Numbered from the stretch's first letter, positions 1-10,317 are shown. The stretch is 64,000 nt of DNA from Burkholderia ubonensis subsp. mesacidophila (GCF_002097715.1 NZ_CP020739.1:434001-498000), one strand, 5' to 3'. The notes: generated by a model from the letters alone, not told the origin. Numbers and translations: made by a program.

Positions 1-2
1 TG

Positions 3-422
3 ACGATCACGATGCTCGACGACCCCACCATCCTGCGAGCGATTAGAAGCCAGGGGGTGAATGGTATCCTGAGCAAGTCCGATGCGCTATCGCACATTAT
101 CGGGGCTGTACATGCCGCATATGTGGGCGCGCATTACGTATCGCCATTCATCAAGAGCCTGCTTCAAGACGACACGGACTCAAAGCCCGTTGTGCGGCCA
201 CTGTCTCCGCGCGAGATCGAAGTGATTCGTCTTTTCTGCGCCGGGAATACAGTGAACACGATCGCCGAACAGCTTCATCGTAGCAAGCAGACCATCAGTT
301 CGCAAAAGGCAAGCGCAATGAAGAAGCTCGGAATCACGCGCGATATCGATCTGCTCCGCTATGCCGATGCGGTAATATTTCCCAATTCGCCCGCGTCGAG
401 CACGCCACATACAGGGGAATAG
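3..422 (+). CDS. LuxR-family response regulator, C-terminal part (5' end outside window)
   Basis: The reading frame is open from the window edge, so the start lies upstream. About 140 codons are visible. The first 55 or so resemble the end of a receiver domain, and residues KSDA near the start fit the conserved Lys region at the end of a receiver. The last 75 form a LuxR/FixJ-type helix-turn-helix (LSPREIEVIRLF, then TVNTIAEQLHRSKQTISSQK and a KLG turn), as in BvgA, EvgA and RcsB. It is a DNA-binding transcription factor. It lies 75 bp upstream of a hybrid kinase on the same strand, which is its probable cognate phosphodonor through that kinase's Hpt domain. The DNA targets cannot be told from the sequence. 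Confidence 0.85.
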   Translation, partial: TITMLDDPTILRAIRSQGVNGILSKSDALSHIIGAVHAAYVGAHYVSPFIKSLLQDDTDSKPVVRPLSPREIEVIRLFCAGNTVNTIAEQLHRSKQTISSQKASAMKKLGITRDIDLLRYADAVIFPNSPASSTPHTGE

Positions 423-497
423 CGCATGCGGATCCTGCGCGATTGCCCGGAGTTCGAGCGACACCACTGACTCGCTCACCTATCGCAGATTGAGCCA

Positions 498-3400
498 TTG
501 CGGATGATACGCATGCAGGAAAAACCGAAGCAGCACGGAGCCAGGATTGCAGCCGCAGGCCGCAAACCATTCGAACCGGACCGGGTCCGGCGTCAGCAGC
601 AATTCCTGTTGTACGGCAGCGGCGTGGCAATCACCGTGTTCATCCTGGCGTGTATGGTGCTCATCGCGCGGCTCGAAATACTCGGCCACTTCACGCAGGT
701 GCGGGGGGAGTTTCTGAAGCGGGAGGCTCGGCTGCATGCCGAGTTGATGTCGACACGATTGTTGTTCGGTCAATTCGTCAACACTGCACAGGGGCGCTGG
801 ATAGCCGCAGAGCCGGTCCCGCGCGAAGTATTGCAGAAGTTCGCCGACGACCACGGTCGCTTGATCGGATACCGGCTCGGCCATGCCTGGTTCGTCGGAA
901 TAGCCGATGTCACGCCGGAGCATCCTGCGAGTCAGTATGCGCGTTATCTTTCGGTGGCTCTGCCGCATTTCAAGATCGCGGCGACCCAGGCTCCGGTCGA
1001 CAAAGGTCTATCCGGTTATATGGTCGCGACGAACGAAGAATTCCTCGGCATTTTCGATTCCGAACTCGTCGAGCGTGCGCTCGATCTGCCTGACGGGTTT
1101 TCGTTGAAGTCGCTGATGCGACAAGTCGCGCCATCGAACGTGGATTTCACTGAGGAACATCAAGGTAGTGCGGACAAGAACGCCATCCTGATCGAAAGCC
1201 GCATTGATCCGCTGCTGGGGCGCCGTGTACTGCGCTTTGCCCAGCGCCTATACGATGGCAAGGGGCAGCAGTTCGCTTGGGCAATCATGAACTGTCGCGA
1301 GCGTATCGGCGAAATTCTCGCATCGCAGTCCGGCGACGACAGATATGCGCTGATCGATGCGCGTGCCAATTTTCTGGCAGGTGCGGAGCCGAGCCGCGAG
1401 ATGATAGCCAATGCGATCGACCATGCGCGCATTCCGTATGGAGATCACGTGGCCGTACACCGCGTCGGCACCCGTTTCGTCATCGGGGACTACTTGCCAA
1501 GCTCCGATCTCATGTTGATGGCTACTTTCTCGTGGCGGAGCGTCGCGGCTGCAGTCTTCGAGCCACTCAGCCTGACGGCCGGACTTGGGTTGATTGCCAT
1601 TTCGATTCTCTGGATCGGAATAGTCCGCTTCGATCGGCGGGCACTGCGTCCCGCGAACCGCCGGGCGATTCGATTGATCGAAAGCGAGGCACTCAACCGC
1701 ACGTTGATTCGTGCGGCTCCGGCAGGAATTATTTTGCTGTCGATGGCTGACGGCGAGACGATGGTGCGCAACGATGCCGTTCTCCAATACGAAGACAACA
1801 ATTCGGGTAAGTCGCTTGGCAAACGAATTTGGCGTGCGTATCAGGACGGAACGCGGGCGCCGGATGCACCGCGCTTCATGATGCGGGAGTTGGCCTTCGA
1901 CGTGGCTGGCCAACGGGCGGTCTATTTTGCCGTGAACATCGTGCGAACGCGATATCGTGGCGTCGATGTGCTTCTTTGCACGTTGGTCGATATCACTGTC
2001 CGAAAGCAGATGGAGGAGAAGCTGCGCGAGGCGCGTGAGGCGGCCGAGTATGCAAACAAGGCGAAATCGACGTTTCTTGCAACGATGAGCCACGAAATCC
2101 GTACGCCGCTCAACGCGATCGTCGGCAACCTTGAATTGATGGAGCGTGCTCGGATGTCCGCGCCGATGCGGCGCCGGCTCGGGACGATCATGTCGTCGTC
2201 GGACGCGTTGCTGCGCGTGATCAACGACGTGCTTGACCTGTCGAAGGCCGAATCCAACCAGATGGTCCTCGAGCACATTGCGTTCGATTTGCGCGCGTTA
2301 TTGCGAGACGTCACCGCGATCTTCCAGCCGCTCGCAGATGCGAAGCATCTGACGCTCACATGCCGTCTGTCCCCGGCGTTGGCCGATGGCTATGTCGGTG
2401 ATCCCGTGCGGCTGCGGCAGATCGTCACGAACCTCGTCAGCAACGCGATCAAATTCACGCAGCACGGTACGGTGACGGTAGACGCGCGGCTCTCGCCGAT
2501 CGCGGCGGGGAACCCACGTGTCGAGATCGTCGTCAGCGACACGGGGGTCGGCATTCCGAAGGAGAGTATGTCGACGCTGTTCGACGTCTATATTCAGGCC
2601 GACGCGGCGACATATCGACGCTTCGGGGGCACTGGGCTCGGGCTGCCGCTGTGTAAGCGTATCGTCGAGCTGATGGATGGAGAACTGTCCGTCGACAGTC
2701 GTCTCGGCGAAGGCTCGAATTTCGTTGTCACACTACCGCTGCCGGATGCGCCGCCTGGCTGGTGCACGGAGCTGCTGGATATCGACACGTGCTCGGACCC
2801 GGCGTTCGTATTCGATATCGACGCCGAACCGGTGGCGGACGAAGCCGGCGAGGAGGGAGGCGACAGCGATGAGCCGATACGTGTGCTGGTCGCCGAGGAT
2901 CATCCCGCGAGCCGCGCACTGCTGCGCGACCAACTTGACGTACTGGGTTACGACGCGACGATCGTTACCAACGGCATCGAGGCGATGCGAGCGTACTTCG
3001 AACGGCCGTACGATATCGTGTTGACCGATCTCGGGATGCCGGAACTCGACGGTTTTGCGCTGTCGAATTTTCTCCGGGAACAGGGCGCAGGGGTGCCGGT
3101 GATCGCGATGACCGCCCATGCGACCGACGAAGACCGCCAGCGTTGCGAGAAAGTTGGCGTCGCGGAGGTTGTGCTGAAGCCGCTATCGATCGGCGCACTC
3201 GATGCGGCGTTGCGGCGGCATGCGGGACGCGATGCCGTTGCGCCGACGTTGCAGGGGAGCTCGGTACGCCAACTGGAAGTTACCGACGAGATTCGCCAGA
3301 CGCTACACACGGCGACACAGCACTCGCTCGTGATAATCAACGCAGCGCTGACGAGCGGCGACATGGACGCGGTCCAGATCGAGCTCCATTCGATGCGAGG

Positions 3401-3575
3401 AGGCTTCGCGCTGGTCCGCGACGTCATTGCACGGGATGCGTGCGCGCGTGCTGAGTCGACCCTGCGTGACAATGGCCCAGGTGAGCTTAAACGAATCTGG
3501 CCTTCAATCGAAGAAGCGATTGTCCTGGGGCTAAGGCGTCTTGCGAGTGGAGGTGCGCAAGTCGATTCTCCATGA
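498..3575 (+). CDS. Hybrid sensor histidine kinase with receiver and Hpt domains (RcsC/BvgS-like)
   Basis: This is an inner-membrane phosphorelay kinase of 1025 residues. A membrane segment at about 36-58 and another at about 353-376 bracket a roughly 295-residue periplasmic sensor of unknown ligand. A PAS-like linker follows (about 390-500). The dimerisation/phosphoacceptor motif is [10 protein letters not shown] with His532, followed by an HATPase domain (N box [10 protein letters not shown] near 645, GTGLGLPL later), a receiver with acceptor Asp844 ([12 protein letters not shown]), and a C-terminal Hpt domain with His964 in HSMRGGF. All four phosphotransfer stations are intact. The start is TTG 498; ATG 504 or 513 are alternatives in the same frame. 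The LuxR regulator directly upstream is the likely output. Confidence 0.9.
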   Translation: MRMIRMQEKPKQHGARIAAAGRKPFEPDRVRRQQQFLLYGSGVAITVFILACMVLIARLEILGHFTQVRGEFLKREARLHAELMSTRLLFGQFVNTAQGRWIAAEPVPREVLQKFADDHGRLIGYRLGHAWFVGIADVTPEHPASQYARYLSVALPHFKIAATQAPVDKGLSGYMVATNEEFLGIFDSELVERALDLPDGFSLKSLMRQVAPSNVDFTEEHQGSADKNAILIESRIDPLLGRRVLRFAQRLYDGKGQQFAWAIMNCRERIGEILASQSGDDRYALIDARANFLAGAEPSREMIANAIDHARIPYGDHVAVHRVGTRFVIGDYLPSSDLMLMATFSWRSVAAAVFEPLSLTAGLGLIAISILWIGIVRFDRRALRPANRRAIRLIESEALNRTLIRAAPAGIILLSMADGETMVRNDAVLQYEDNNSGKSLGKRIWRAYQDGTRAPDAPRFMMRELAFDVAGQRAVYFAVNIVRTRYRGVDVLLCTLVDITVRKQMEEKLREAREAAEYANKAKSTFLATMSHEIRTPLNAIVGNLELMERARMSAPMRRRLGTIMSSSDALLRVINDVLDLSKAESNQMVLEHIAFDLRALLRDVTAIFQPLADAKHLTLTCRLSPALADGYVGDPVRLRQIVTNLVSNAIKFTQHGTVTVDARLSPIAAGNPRVEIVVSDTGVGIPKESMSTLFDVYIQADAATYRRFGGTGLGLPLCKRIVELMDGELSVDSRLGEGSNFVVTLPLPDAPPGWCTELLDIDTCSDPAFVFDIDAEPVADEAGEEGGDSDEPIRVLVAEDHPASRALLRDQLDVLGYDATIVTNGIEAMRAYFERPYDIVLTDLGMPELDGFALSNFLREQGAGVPVIAMTAHATDEDRQRCEKVGVAEVVLKPLSIGALDAALRRHAGRDAVAPTLQGSSVRQLEVTDEIRQTLHTATQHSLVIINAALTSGDMDAVQIELHSMRGGFALVRDVIARDACARAESTLRDNGPGELKRIWPSIEEAIVLGLRRLASGGAQVDSP

Positions 3576-3643
3576 AATCGGTGTGCGTCTCTGCCGGCGC
3601 TGCTGGTGTGGGTACGCGCTTCACCAGCGGTGACCGGGCCGTA

Positions 3644-4078
3644 TCAACGCTTCAGCGTGCCGAGGTCGGCTTCCACTTCGCGCAAGTCGCTTGTTTTTTC
3701 ACGCAGCTTATCCTGCTTCCTGGCGAGTATCCGCCGCTTCTTCGCGATCTCCTTCGCATCCGCTGACGCTTGGGCTTCACGCAGGCGTTCCTCTGCGCGA
3801 CGTACGTCATCCTGTGCGCTGCGCACGTTGCGTCGCTTGTCCCTGAGCTTGCGTTCGGTGCTGGCAAATTGGCCTGCGCCCGCGCAACTCGCTTCGACAT
3901 GCGCGAGTGCGGCCTGCTTGCCGATCACCTGATGCGCATTGCCGTATCGCTTCGCATTGTCGATCTGCGCCTGGATTGCCTGGAGCCGTTCGGCGCAATT
4001 ACGCTTGCTCGCGATCGCTTGAGAGCCTGTGGGCAGGATGAATGGAATGGCAGCGGCAATCAGGATCTTTTTCATCAT
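3644..4078 (-). CDS. DUF1090 family periplasmic protein
   Basis: The 144-residue product has a cleavable-looking signal peptide (MMKKILIAAAIPFIL, then small residues before GSQAIA) followed by a charged, coiled-coil-prone region with many Arg, Lys, Glu and Ala and two Cys. This matches the DUF1090 family (YqjC-like), small periplasmic proteins of unknown function. The start is placed at the double Met just before the hydrophobic stretch; a longer frame reaches 4171 but its extra 31 residues are not signal-like. The gene is convergent with the hybrid kinase upstream. An ISAs1 element lies about 180 bp upstream of the start and may separate the gene from distal promoter elements. Confidence 0.75.
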   Translation of the reverse strand: MMKKILIAAAIPFILPTGSQAIASKRNCAERLQAIQAQIDNAKRYGNAHQVIGKQAALAHVEASCAGAGQFASTERKLRDKRRNVRSAQDDVRRAEERLREAQASADAKEIAKKRRILARKQDKLREKTSDLREVEADLGTLKR

Positions 4079-4261
4079 GAGCAATTTCGCGGGTGTGTCA
4101 TTGCCGATGGGGTGGTGTGCGTATAGCCACTTGTACTCCCGATCGGGACCTTCGACGCGACGGCATGGCAACCGATCGACGTGTGGGCCGCCATTAGAAC
4201 AGCAGCATTCGTGGCGGTAAATATGACATGTATGAAACCGTATTCGCGAGTTACTAGTGCC

Positions 4262-5523
4262 CAGGGCAATCGCACGAAATGTGTAAATCGTTAAAGAAGG
4301 CTTCCGTTTGCTTGAAAGCCTGTCCGAAGCAGGATGTAGTGACGGTTTTTCCCCCGGAGAGAAGCCCGTGCGACAGTCCGTTTTGCAGCAGGATGTGTTG
4401 AGTATCGAAGAAGCATTCGGAGGTTTGACGGATCCACGTAGCCGGCCGTCTCCCCATGATTTGCGGGAGATCCTGTTTGTCTCGCTGTGCGCGATTCTGT
4501 CGGGGGCAGACAGCTGGGTCGCGATTCAGATCTGGGGCGAATCGAAGCTCGACTGGTTGCGCCGGTACGTGCCGCTGGAGCGCGGGATTCCATCGCACGA
4601 TACGTTCGGTCGGGTATTCGCGGCACTTGATCCGCTGGAATTCGAAGCCTGTTTCGTTCGCTGGATGCGCGGACTCTGCCCGGCGCTGGCCGATGAAGTG
4701 GTCGCCATCGACGGCAAAACCGTGCGAGGCTCACGCAGCGCGAACCAGCATGGCATCCACCTCGTCTCGGCATGGGCAAGCCAAATGGGCATGTCGCTGG
4801 GGCAAGTGCGGATCGCCGACAAGAGCAACGAAATCACGGCCATCCCGGCATTGCTCGACGTACTGCTGCTCAAGGGCGCAATCGTCACGCTCGATGCGAT
4901 GGGGTGCCAGCGCCAGATTGCCGAGCGTATCGTCAAAGCAGGCGGGGACTACGTGCTGGCGGTCAAGGACAATCAATCGACGCTGCTGGAGCGGATCCGC
5001 TATGCACTTGAGGCCATCGAGCGTGTGCCGCACGCCTATCAGGACCACACCACCGAACATCAGGAAATCGACAAGGATCACGGCCGTATCGAAACGCGCC
5101 GGTGTATCGCCAGTGATGTCCTAGCGTGCTGGGAGCCTGATCCGGACTTATGGCCCGGCCTGCGTTCGATCGTGATGGTCGAGGCCACTCGGGAAATCGG
5201 CGATACCAAGACGACCGAGCGGCGTTACTACGTGTCGAGCCTGCCTCCCGACGCAGCGCGAATTGCGCAGGCCGTGCGGGCGCATTGGCGTATCGAGAAC
5301 AGCATGCACTGGGTGCTGGACATGGCCTTCGGTGAAGACCAATGCAGGGTTCGCGTCAACAACGCCGCCCAGAACTTTGCGATCCTGCGGCGCATCTGCC
5401 TGAACCTGCTCAAAGCGGATACGACGACGAAGGCCGGCATCAAGAATCGACGGCTCAAAGCGGGAGTCAATGACGCCTACCGCGTCGCCGTTCTCCGTTT
5501 GTGACAGTTCATGCGATTGCCCG
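4262..5523 (+). mobile_element. ISAs1-family insertion sequence, complete
   Basis: The element is about 1.26 kb. The left end reads CAGGGCAATCGCACGAA and the right end, reversed, reads CGGGCAATCGCATGAA, giving imperfect terminal inverted repeats. An 11-bp direct repeat TTACTAGTGCC flanks it on both sides (4251-4261 and 5524-5534), consistent with target-site duplication of the ISAs1 type. The single transposase gene is intact, so the element could be active. It sits between the DUF1090 gene and the small gene at 5842, inside what would otherwise be a two-component locus. Confidence 0.88.
4368..5504 (+). CDS. ISAs1-family transposase
   Basis: This is a DDE transposase of 378 residues, full length for the family (H-repeat-associated proteins of enterobacteria are relatives). 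The N-terminal DUF4372-like part contains SIEEAFGGLTDPR and PHDLREIL. Catalytic residues fit VAIDGKTVRGS (first Asp), VTLDAMGCQ (second Asp) and AHWRIENSMHW (Glu), followed by the typical EDQCRVR segment. The start is GTG 4368 because GGAGAG lies six bases upstream; the open frame extends to TTG 4308 without a good ribosome binding site. No frameshift or internal stop is present. Confidence 0.9.
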   Translation: MRQSVLQQDVLSIEEAFGGLTDPRSRPSPHDLREILFVSLCAILSGADSWVAIQIWGESKLDWLRRYVPLERGIPSHDTFGRVFAALDPLEFEACFVRWMRGLCPALADEVVAIDGKTVRGSRSANQHGIHLVSAWASQMGMSLGQVRIADKSNEITAIPALLDVLLLKGAIVTLDAMGCQRQIAERIVKAGGDYVLAVKDNQSTLLERIRYALEAIERVPHAYQDHTTEHQEIDKDHGRIETRRCIASDVLACWEPDPDLWPGLRSIVMVEATREIGDTKTTERRYYVSSLPPDAARIAQAVRAHWRIENSMHWVLDMAFGEDQCRVRVNNAAQNFAILRRICLNLLKADTTTKAGIKNRRLKAGVNDAYRVAVLRL

Positions 5524-5534
5524 TTACTAGTGCC

Positions 5535-5841
5535 TAAGTTCCGGAATTTCGAATTCGTCCAATAGTGCTGCGGCTCTAACAATCCTAAGATGGGGACTTT
5601 GTTGAGAGTCAAGCCTGCATTGGTTCATCATGCGCGCGTCGAGTGCCGCTCCCGGAAACCGAGTTTGTAAGAGGCGACTCGGACAGTAGATCGAAAATGG
5701 ATCTGTGAGCGCACGTCGTACTTGGCTGCAATCGACCGGGTCAGAAATCCAGATCCTCAAGAAGCGATGGTTCGGTAAGCGCAAGTAATAGGACGGGGTT
5801 GACTCCCCTCATGGTGGATTAGCCCCGGAGGAGATATTTCC
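5535..5841. other. Intergenic stretch without recognised gene
   Basis: About 300 bp between the ISAs1 right target duplication and the small gene at 5842. Short open frames on both strands have no ribosome binding site or family resemblance. The end of the stretch carries the ribosome binding site of the next gene (GGAGGAG at about 5827-5833). Confidence 0.5.
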
Positions 5842-6048
5842 ATGCGCGACAAAACCATGCGCGACAAAAAGAAGATACTGAATTTACTGTTGGAATTCGC
5901 GTCACTTCCCGAGAAATCAAGAAGAAAGTTTCTTATGGAAATGAACGAGTACCTGATGATGTCGCACGTACAGAGGCGACACGCGATCTACGAGTGGGAG
6001 CAAGGGGCCAGAATCCGCGATGGGTCTGCGAATCAGCAATCACGTTGA
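5842..6048 (+). CDS. Small hypothetical protein, 68 aa
   Basis: This small basic protein is not recognised. A strong ribosome binding site (CCGGAGGAG) lies eight bases upstream of ATG 5842, which supports translation. The N terminus contains a 12-base duplication that repeats the start codon: ATGCGCGACAAA occurs at 5842 and again at 5857, so MRDK is followed by T and MRDK again, and either ATG could initiate. The rest (KILNLLLEFASLPEKSRRKF, then EMNEYLMMSHVQRRH) looks helical, without signal peptide or membrane segment. It lies between two hybrid kinase genes and could be a small accessory or regulator of that locus; this is inference from position only. Confidence 0.55.
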   Translation: MRDKTMRDKKKILNLLLEFASLPEKSRRKFLMEMNEYLMMSHVQRRHAIYEWEQGARIRDGSANQQSR

Positions 6049-6430
6049 CCATCTGAGGGGGATCGCATTGGGAGCAATCAAGCAACCAAAATGTTTCATC
6101 GTGGGCATGTGACGAAGATCGTGCGCGCTCATCCCGGCTGTCGGCCCATCGGCATACCGTGTCTCCCATTCTGTTGGCGTCTACATGCTTCGTGAACATG
6201 GATCATGTTCACAACAGAACACGAGCGCGCGTAACGACCAAAATATCGGTCAAGTTCGAAATTGCGGTCTCGGCGGATTTGACATGTACGATATGCTTCG
6301 CGAGACACGAACGGTCGAGCGGATATTTGGCATATTGGCAATCACGTCTTTCATTAGGTCGACAACACGCCGGACGCCATATCAGCTCACCATTGTTTCA
6401 CTGCGCTCGTGGCTTCCGTCATGACGCATC
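6049..6430. other. Intergenic stretch upstream of the second hybrid kinase
   Basis: About 380 bp, somewhat lower in GC than the flanking genes. No convincing gene is seen. It presumably holds the promoter of the kinase gene at 6431, but no clear -35/-10 pair is assigned. Confidence 0.4.
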
Positions 6431-9400
6431 ATGCCAAACAGTCCCCTCCAAACCTTACGCCGCTACCAGAGCATCTCAGTGTTCGGCGGTGGGATCATCG
6501 TTACATTGTTGATTCTGCTCGCCAGCGGGCTCGGCATGGCGTGGATCGTCTACACCTATGCCGAAGGGGAGCGACGCACCTATTTGAGCGGGCTGGAGCA
6601 GACACTGAACGCGATCCAGGTGAGCGAGACGTCGTTTCGTAACAGCGTCACGAACGTGCAGCTCATCTGGCGGGAGGTGGGCAATGCGCCGGAGTCCATG
6701 CTCAACGAATTCTTCAACAGCGGTCAGCAATTTGCGACCAAGCCTTATTCGTCGCTCGTACTCGGCGTGCCGGAGCAAACCGCCAATCGTATCGAGGTCG
6801 CGCGATATCTATCGATGTCGGTGCTGTTGGCGCGCATCTGCGCGGCCAGTTCGATCATTCGAGGGTACACGCTGGAGGGTTATCACTACAGTACGCGCAC
6901 GGGCGCATTCGCGCTGGTGCCGAACCGGAAGCACGATTACCCGGCCCTGGATTTACCGGAAGGTCGCGCTCGCGTGCTCGATGCGTTGCGCATCCATTTC
7001 GATGAGCCATCTCGGAGCGCCGATGGCTCCCGCCCGCAGGTGCGTTGGCTGCCGCCCTTCATTAACCCCGTGTCGAGGCAGTCGAGGATCAGGATCGCGG
7101 CCGAGGCGCATGATCATGGCAAGCCATTTGCGGTACTGGTAACCGAATATCCCCCCGCCCATCTGCTGTCGTGGCTCGACGATTACCGTCCCGCAGGCGC
7201 CTTCTATATTACGACGTCCGATGGCGGGCTGGTCTCGATGGATCCGACGATCATGGGCGATACCGAGCGTGTGCAGCGCCTGCTGCGGCTGAATCGGATG
7301 CGTAGTGAGGCGTCGCCAGGCGCTCCCATGTTCAGTGACGGCTTCTTGCTGTTTCGCGATCAGCTGGGCTCGACCGGCTGGACGCTCACGTACGCGCTGT
7401 CATGGGTCGGCATCGTGCATGGCGTGGCATGGCCTGCTGGAACGGTCGCGGCGGCGACACTGGTGGCGCTGGCGGTGATGTGGACGCTGCTGCTGCGCTT
7501 TCACAGGCGCGAGTTCGTGCCGCTTTATTCCCGGTCGCAGCGCGTATTCGATAGCGAGGCGCTGTGCCGCAGCGTCATAGAGATGGCGCCGATCGGACTT
7601 GGTTTGATTGCGCGCGATGACGAGCACTTCATGCTCGTGAGCCATGCCCTGACAGAAATGGTCGAACGGATCGGCGGCGAATATCACGTGCTGTCGAGCC
7701 AGGTGGTCGGTGCGTGGCGGGTAGGCGACGCGGATTGCAAAGTGCTTGCCGGCGACATCCTGTTGCCCGGTGCGGAAGCGGCAAATCCTCACCTCGAGTT
7801 CATGGCGTGTGGTGGACGCTATCAGGGCAGGGAGGTGCTGATCGCCGCGTTCGTTGACGTGACTGCAAAGCGGCAGCTGTTGCAAAAACTTGAAGAGGCA
7901 GTTCGCGCGGCCGATTCGGCAAATGCGGCGAAATCGTCGTTCCTTGCAGCGATGAGCCATGAGATCCGCACGCCGCTGAACGTGGTCCTCGGGAATCTCG
8001 AGCTTCTCGAGCGCTCGTCACTCGATGCGTCCCAGCAGGGCCGTCTGCGCGCGCTACGTACGTCTGCAACGAACCTGCTCGCCGTCGTCAGCGACATATT
8101 GGATTTCTCGAAGATCGAAGCCGGCTCGATGTCGGTCGAATCGATCGAATTCGATGTGATCGCAATGATCGAGCGTGAGCTAAATGCGTTCTCGCCAGTC
8201 GCGAGGGAGAAGGGGCTGCAGTTATTTTGTGAAATCAATGCATCCGCCGCTCAGCGAATGCGCGGCGACCCGACACGCCTGGCGCAGGTATTCGGCAACT
8301 TGCTGAGCAACGCGATCAAGTTTACTCACGCGGGCAGTGTTACAGCGCGAGTCAGCGTGACCGCGGATGGCCGCGAGGTGTCGGAAATCGTGATCGAGAT
8401 CGAGGATACGGGGATCGGCATCTCCGCCGAGCATATGCTCAAACTGTTCAAGCCGTTCTCACAAGTTGACATGTCCATCACGCGGCGCTTCGGTGGAACA
8501 GGCCTTGGACTCGCGCTGTGCGGCCGGCTCGTCACGGCGATGGGCGGACGAATCTCGGTTGCGAGCGAGCCGGGCGTCGGAAGCTGCTTCACGGTGCGGC
8601 TTCCACTCGGAATGGACGTTTTGGCATTCGACGCGCGACGCGCGACGAACGGTCGAATTCTGACACTCGTTGCCTCACATCCTGAGTGGCGCGATTTCGT
8701 ACTGCCGCATCTGACGTCATGGGGCTTCGACGTCCGCATCCAGGACGATCCGCTCGATGTACAGGACCACGACGTTGATCGGCTTGGCACAGTGATACTG
8801 TTCGGCGATCCCGACATGTGGCCGCATGTAGACCTCGACGGCGTGTCCAGCGGCACGCGAACTATCCTGGCGACGCGCGATGGCCCGCTTGAGCCGTATT
8901 ACGTTGGCGACATAGTTCGCGTGTCATGTTATTCACTGAGTGGTTTGTACTCGGCGCTGATGCAAAGCAATGATGGGGGCCGTGAGTTCGGGAGAGATTT
9001 CCCAGTGGAACGTCCTTCCCGGAGGCCCGACGCCTCCGCGCATTATGCGATCGGCGGTACATTGCGGGTGCTCGTGGCGGACGATCAGATCGTCAACGGT
9101 GCGCTGCTCAGCGAGCAATTGCACGCGCTTGGTTGCATAGTTGCCGAAGTTGGCTCGGCGCAGGCTGCGCTCGATTCATTGGCCACCGACAGTTGGGACG
9201 TGGTGCTGATCGGCGCCGACCTTCCCGACATGTCGGCGCTTGCGCTTGCCGAGGCCGTTCGCGATCGCGAGTTCGCCGGCGATGTGTTAGTTGTGACGTC
9301 ACACCTGTTGCCGGAAGACAAGCGCCGCTGCGTGCAAGCTGGCGTGCGCCGCGTTTTGACGAAGCCGGTGACGCTCGCGCATCTGCACGGCGCGCTTGCG

Positions 9401-9493
9401 ACGCGGCGACGAGGCATTGGGGACCATCGTTTGCACGGGGCCGACCCGCCGGCAGAACGACTTGGCCCCGAAAAGGTGTTGCACGACGAATAA
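6431..9493 (+). CDS. Second hybrid histidine kinase, with degenerate receiver
   Basis: This is an inner-membrane sensor kinase of 1020 residues, paralogous in layout to the kinase at 498. A membrane segment lies at about 15-38 and another at about 335-358, around a periplasmic sensor. The transmitter has [10 protein letters not shown] with His510 and an HATPase domain (NLLSNAIKFT, GGTGLGLAL). Next comes an alpha/beta segment (about 735-850) that resembles a receiver fold without acidic residues, like the ABL region of RcsC. The final receiver keeps the acidic pair (VADDQ) and the Lys (LTKP), but reads DVVLIGADLPDM where the first kinase reads [12 protein letters not shown], so the acceptor Asp is Gly928. 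No Hpt domain follows. The kinase may signal only through another protein's receiver, perhaps the LuxR regulator system at the window start. Confidence 0.88.
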   Translation: MPNSPLQTLRRYQSISVFGGGIIVTLLILLASGLGMAWIVYTYAEGERRTYLSGLEQTLNAIQVSETSFRNSVTNVQLIWREVGNAPESMLNEFFNSGQQFATKPYSSLVLGVPEQTANRIEVARYLSMSVLLARICAASSIIRGYTLEGYHYSTRTGAFALVPNRKHDYPALDLPEGRARVLDALRIHFDEPSRSADGSRPQVRWLPPFINPVSRQSRIRIAAEAHDHGKPFAVLVTEYPPAHLLSWLDDYRPAGAFYITTSDGGLVSMDPTIMGDTERVQRLLRLNRMRSEASPGAPMFSDGFLLFRDQLGSTGWTLTYALSWVGIVHGVAWPAGTVAAATLVALAVMWTLLLRFHRREFVPLYSRSQRVFDSEALCRSVIEMAPIGLGLIARDDEHFMLVSHALTEMVERIGGEYHVLSSQVVGAWRVGDADCKVLAGDILLPGAEAANPHLEFMACGGRYQGREVLIAAFVDVTAKRQLLQKLEEAVRAADSANAAKSSFLAAMSHEIRTPLNVVLGNLELLERSSLDASQQGRLRALRTSATNLLAVVSDILDFSKIEAGSMSVESIEFDVIAMIERELNAFSPVAREKGLQLFCEINASAAQRMRGDPTRLAQVFGNLLSNAIKFTHAGSVTARVSVTADGREVSEIVIEIEDTGIGISAEHMLKLFKPFSQVDMSITRRFGGTGLGLALCGRLVTAMGGRISVASEPGVGSCFTVRLPLGMDVLAFDARRATNGRILTLVASHPEWRDFVLPHLTSWGFDVRIQDDPLDVQDHDVDRLGTVILFGDPDMWPHVDLDGVSSGTRTILATRDGPLEPYYVGDIVRVSCYSLSGLYSALMQSNDGGREFGRDFPVERPSRRPDASAHYAIGGTLRVLVADDQIVNGALLSEQLHALGCIVAEVGSAQAALDSLATDSWDVVLIGADLPDMSALALAEAVRDREFAGDVLVVTSHLLPEDKRRCVQAGVRRVLTKPVTLAHLHGALATRRRGIGDHRLHGADPPAERLGPEKVLHDE

Positions 9494-9504
9494 TCGCAAA
9501 TCTG

Positions 9505-9960
9505 TCATACCGGGCCGCAGGTTATCTCGCCGCCCGCCGCGTGCGATACAAAGGTCGCCCGGGCCGTGACGCGAATTTGATCCGCTATGCCGACGAAGAT
9601 CGCGAGACCTAACGGGTGATGGGTTGGTCGAGCGGGGCGTGTACTGTGACCGGTAGAATCCGCGCGTTGCGCGATCACAGTACAGCGGTCCTCTACGTTC
9701 AGCGCTTGTTGACTGGACTCATCGTTTCCCTGAACAGAGTGCTGAACCGTGTGGCGGCAGCGATACTTGGCCGAGCGGCGCAGGTTATAGAGACGCGATG
9801 ACGACAGGTGCTGCAGCCGCACGAACCGTTCGTCGCCATAGACCTGATACGTGCGCCGCAACACGGCCACCATGGCGGGCCCCGAGAGACGGCCGTACTA
9901 GCGCTCGGCCTCGGCCAGCCCAGATCCGCCTCCGTGTAACGCCTGGCAAAGGCGTTCGAA
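9505..9960 (-). pseudogene. Degraded integrase-core (DDE) transposase remnant
   Basis: Read on the minus strand, a frame gives LAEAER, a TAG stop, YGRLSGPAM and then VAVLRRTYQVYGDERFVRL and SSRLYNLRRSAKYR. This pattern matches the linker ahead of the catalytic core in integrase-type (rve) transposases common in Burkholderia. The premature stop before YGRLSG and the absence of any core domain after the KYR segment show it is broken. It lies just after the second kinase gene and marks the start of the accessory island. The exact IS family is uncertain. Confidence 0.5.
9640..9684. repeat. Perfect 10-bp inverted repeat with 25-bp spacer
   Basis: TGTACTGTGA at 9640-9649 and its exact reverse complement TCACAGTACA at 9675-9684. 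There is no T tract, so it is not an intrinsic terminator. It lies within the degraded transposase region and could be a leftover element end or a protein-binding site. Confidence 0.5.
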
Positions 9961-10317
9961 GATGCGCTATTGGGACGGGGCAGTGTCTTGAAATGCAACC
10001 AGCGCAACACCTGCCTCGTGACATGCGCACGGCTGAATCATCCGACAGATGATCAACCATCCCCGATAGCCTGCCGCCCATCGGCAGTCAACACTCCGGC
10101 GAATTTCCTTCGCTCCAGGCTCATCGCCCGGTGGAAACGCGCGGTTACAGGCTCATTTGCCGTTGGACAGCGTTGTTGGCTTCGCAGTCAAATTCGGACC
10201 AGTCCAATTGACGCTTGCTTCGGTGACTCATTACATTGCAATGGTGCGGCAGTCGACGTATGGACAATACCGGAATTGATAAGGTCCGCACATGTCATCA
10301 ATAGAGGATTGCATAAC

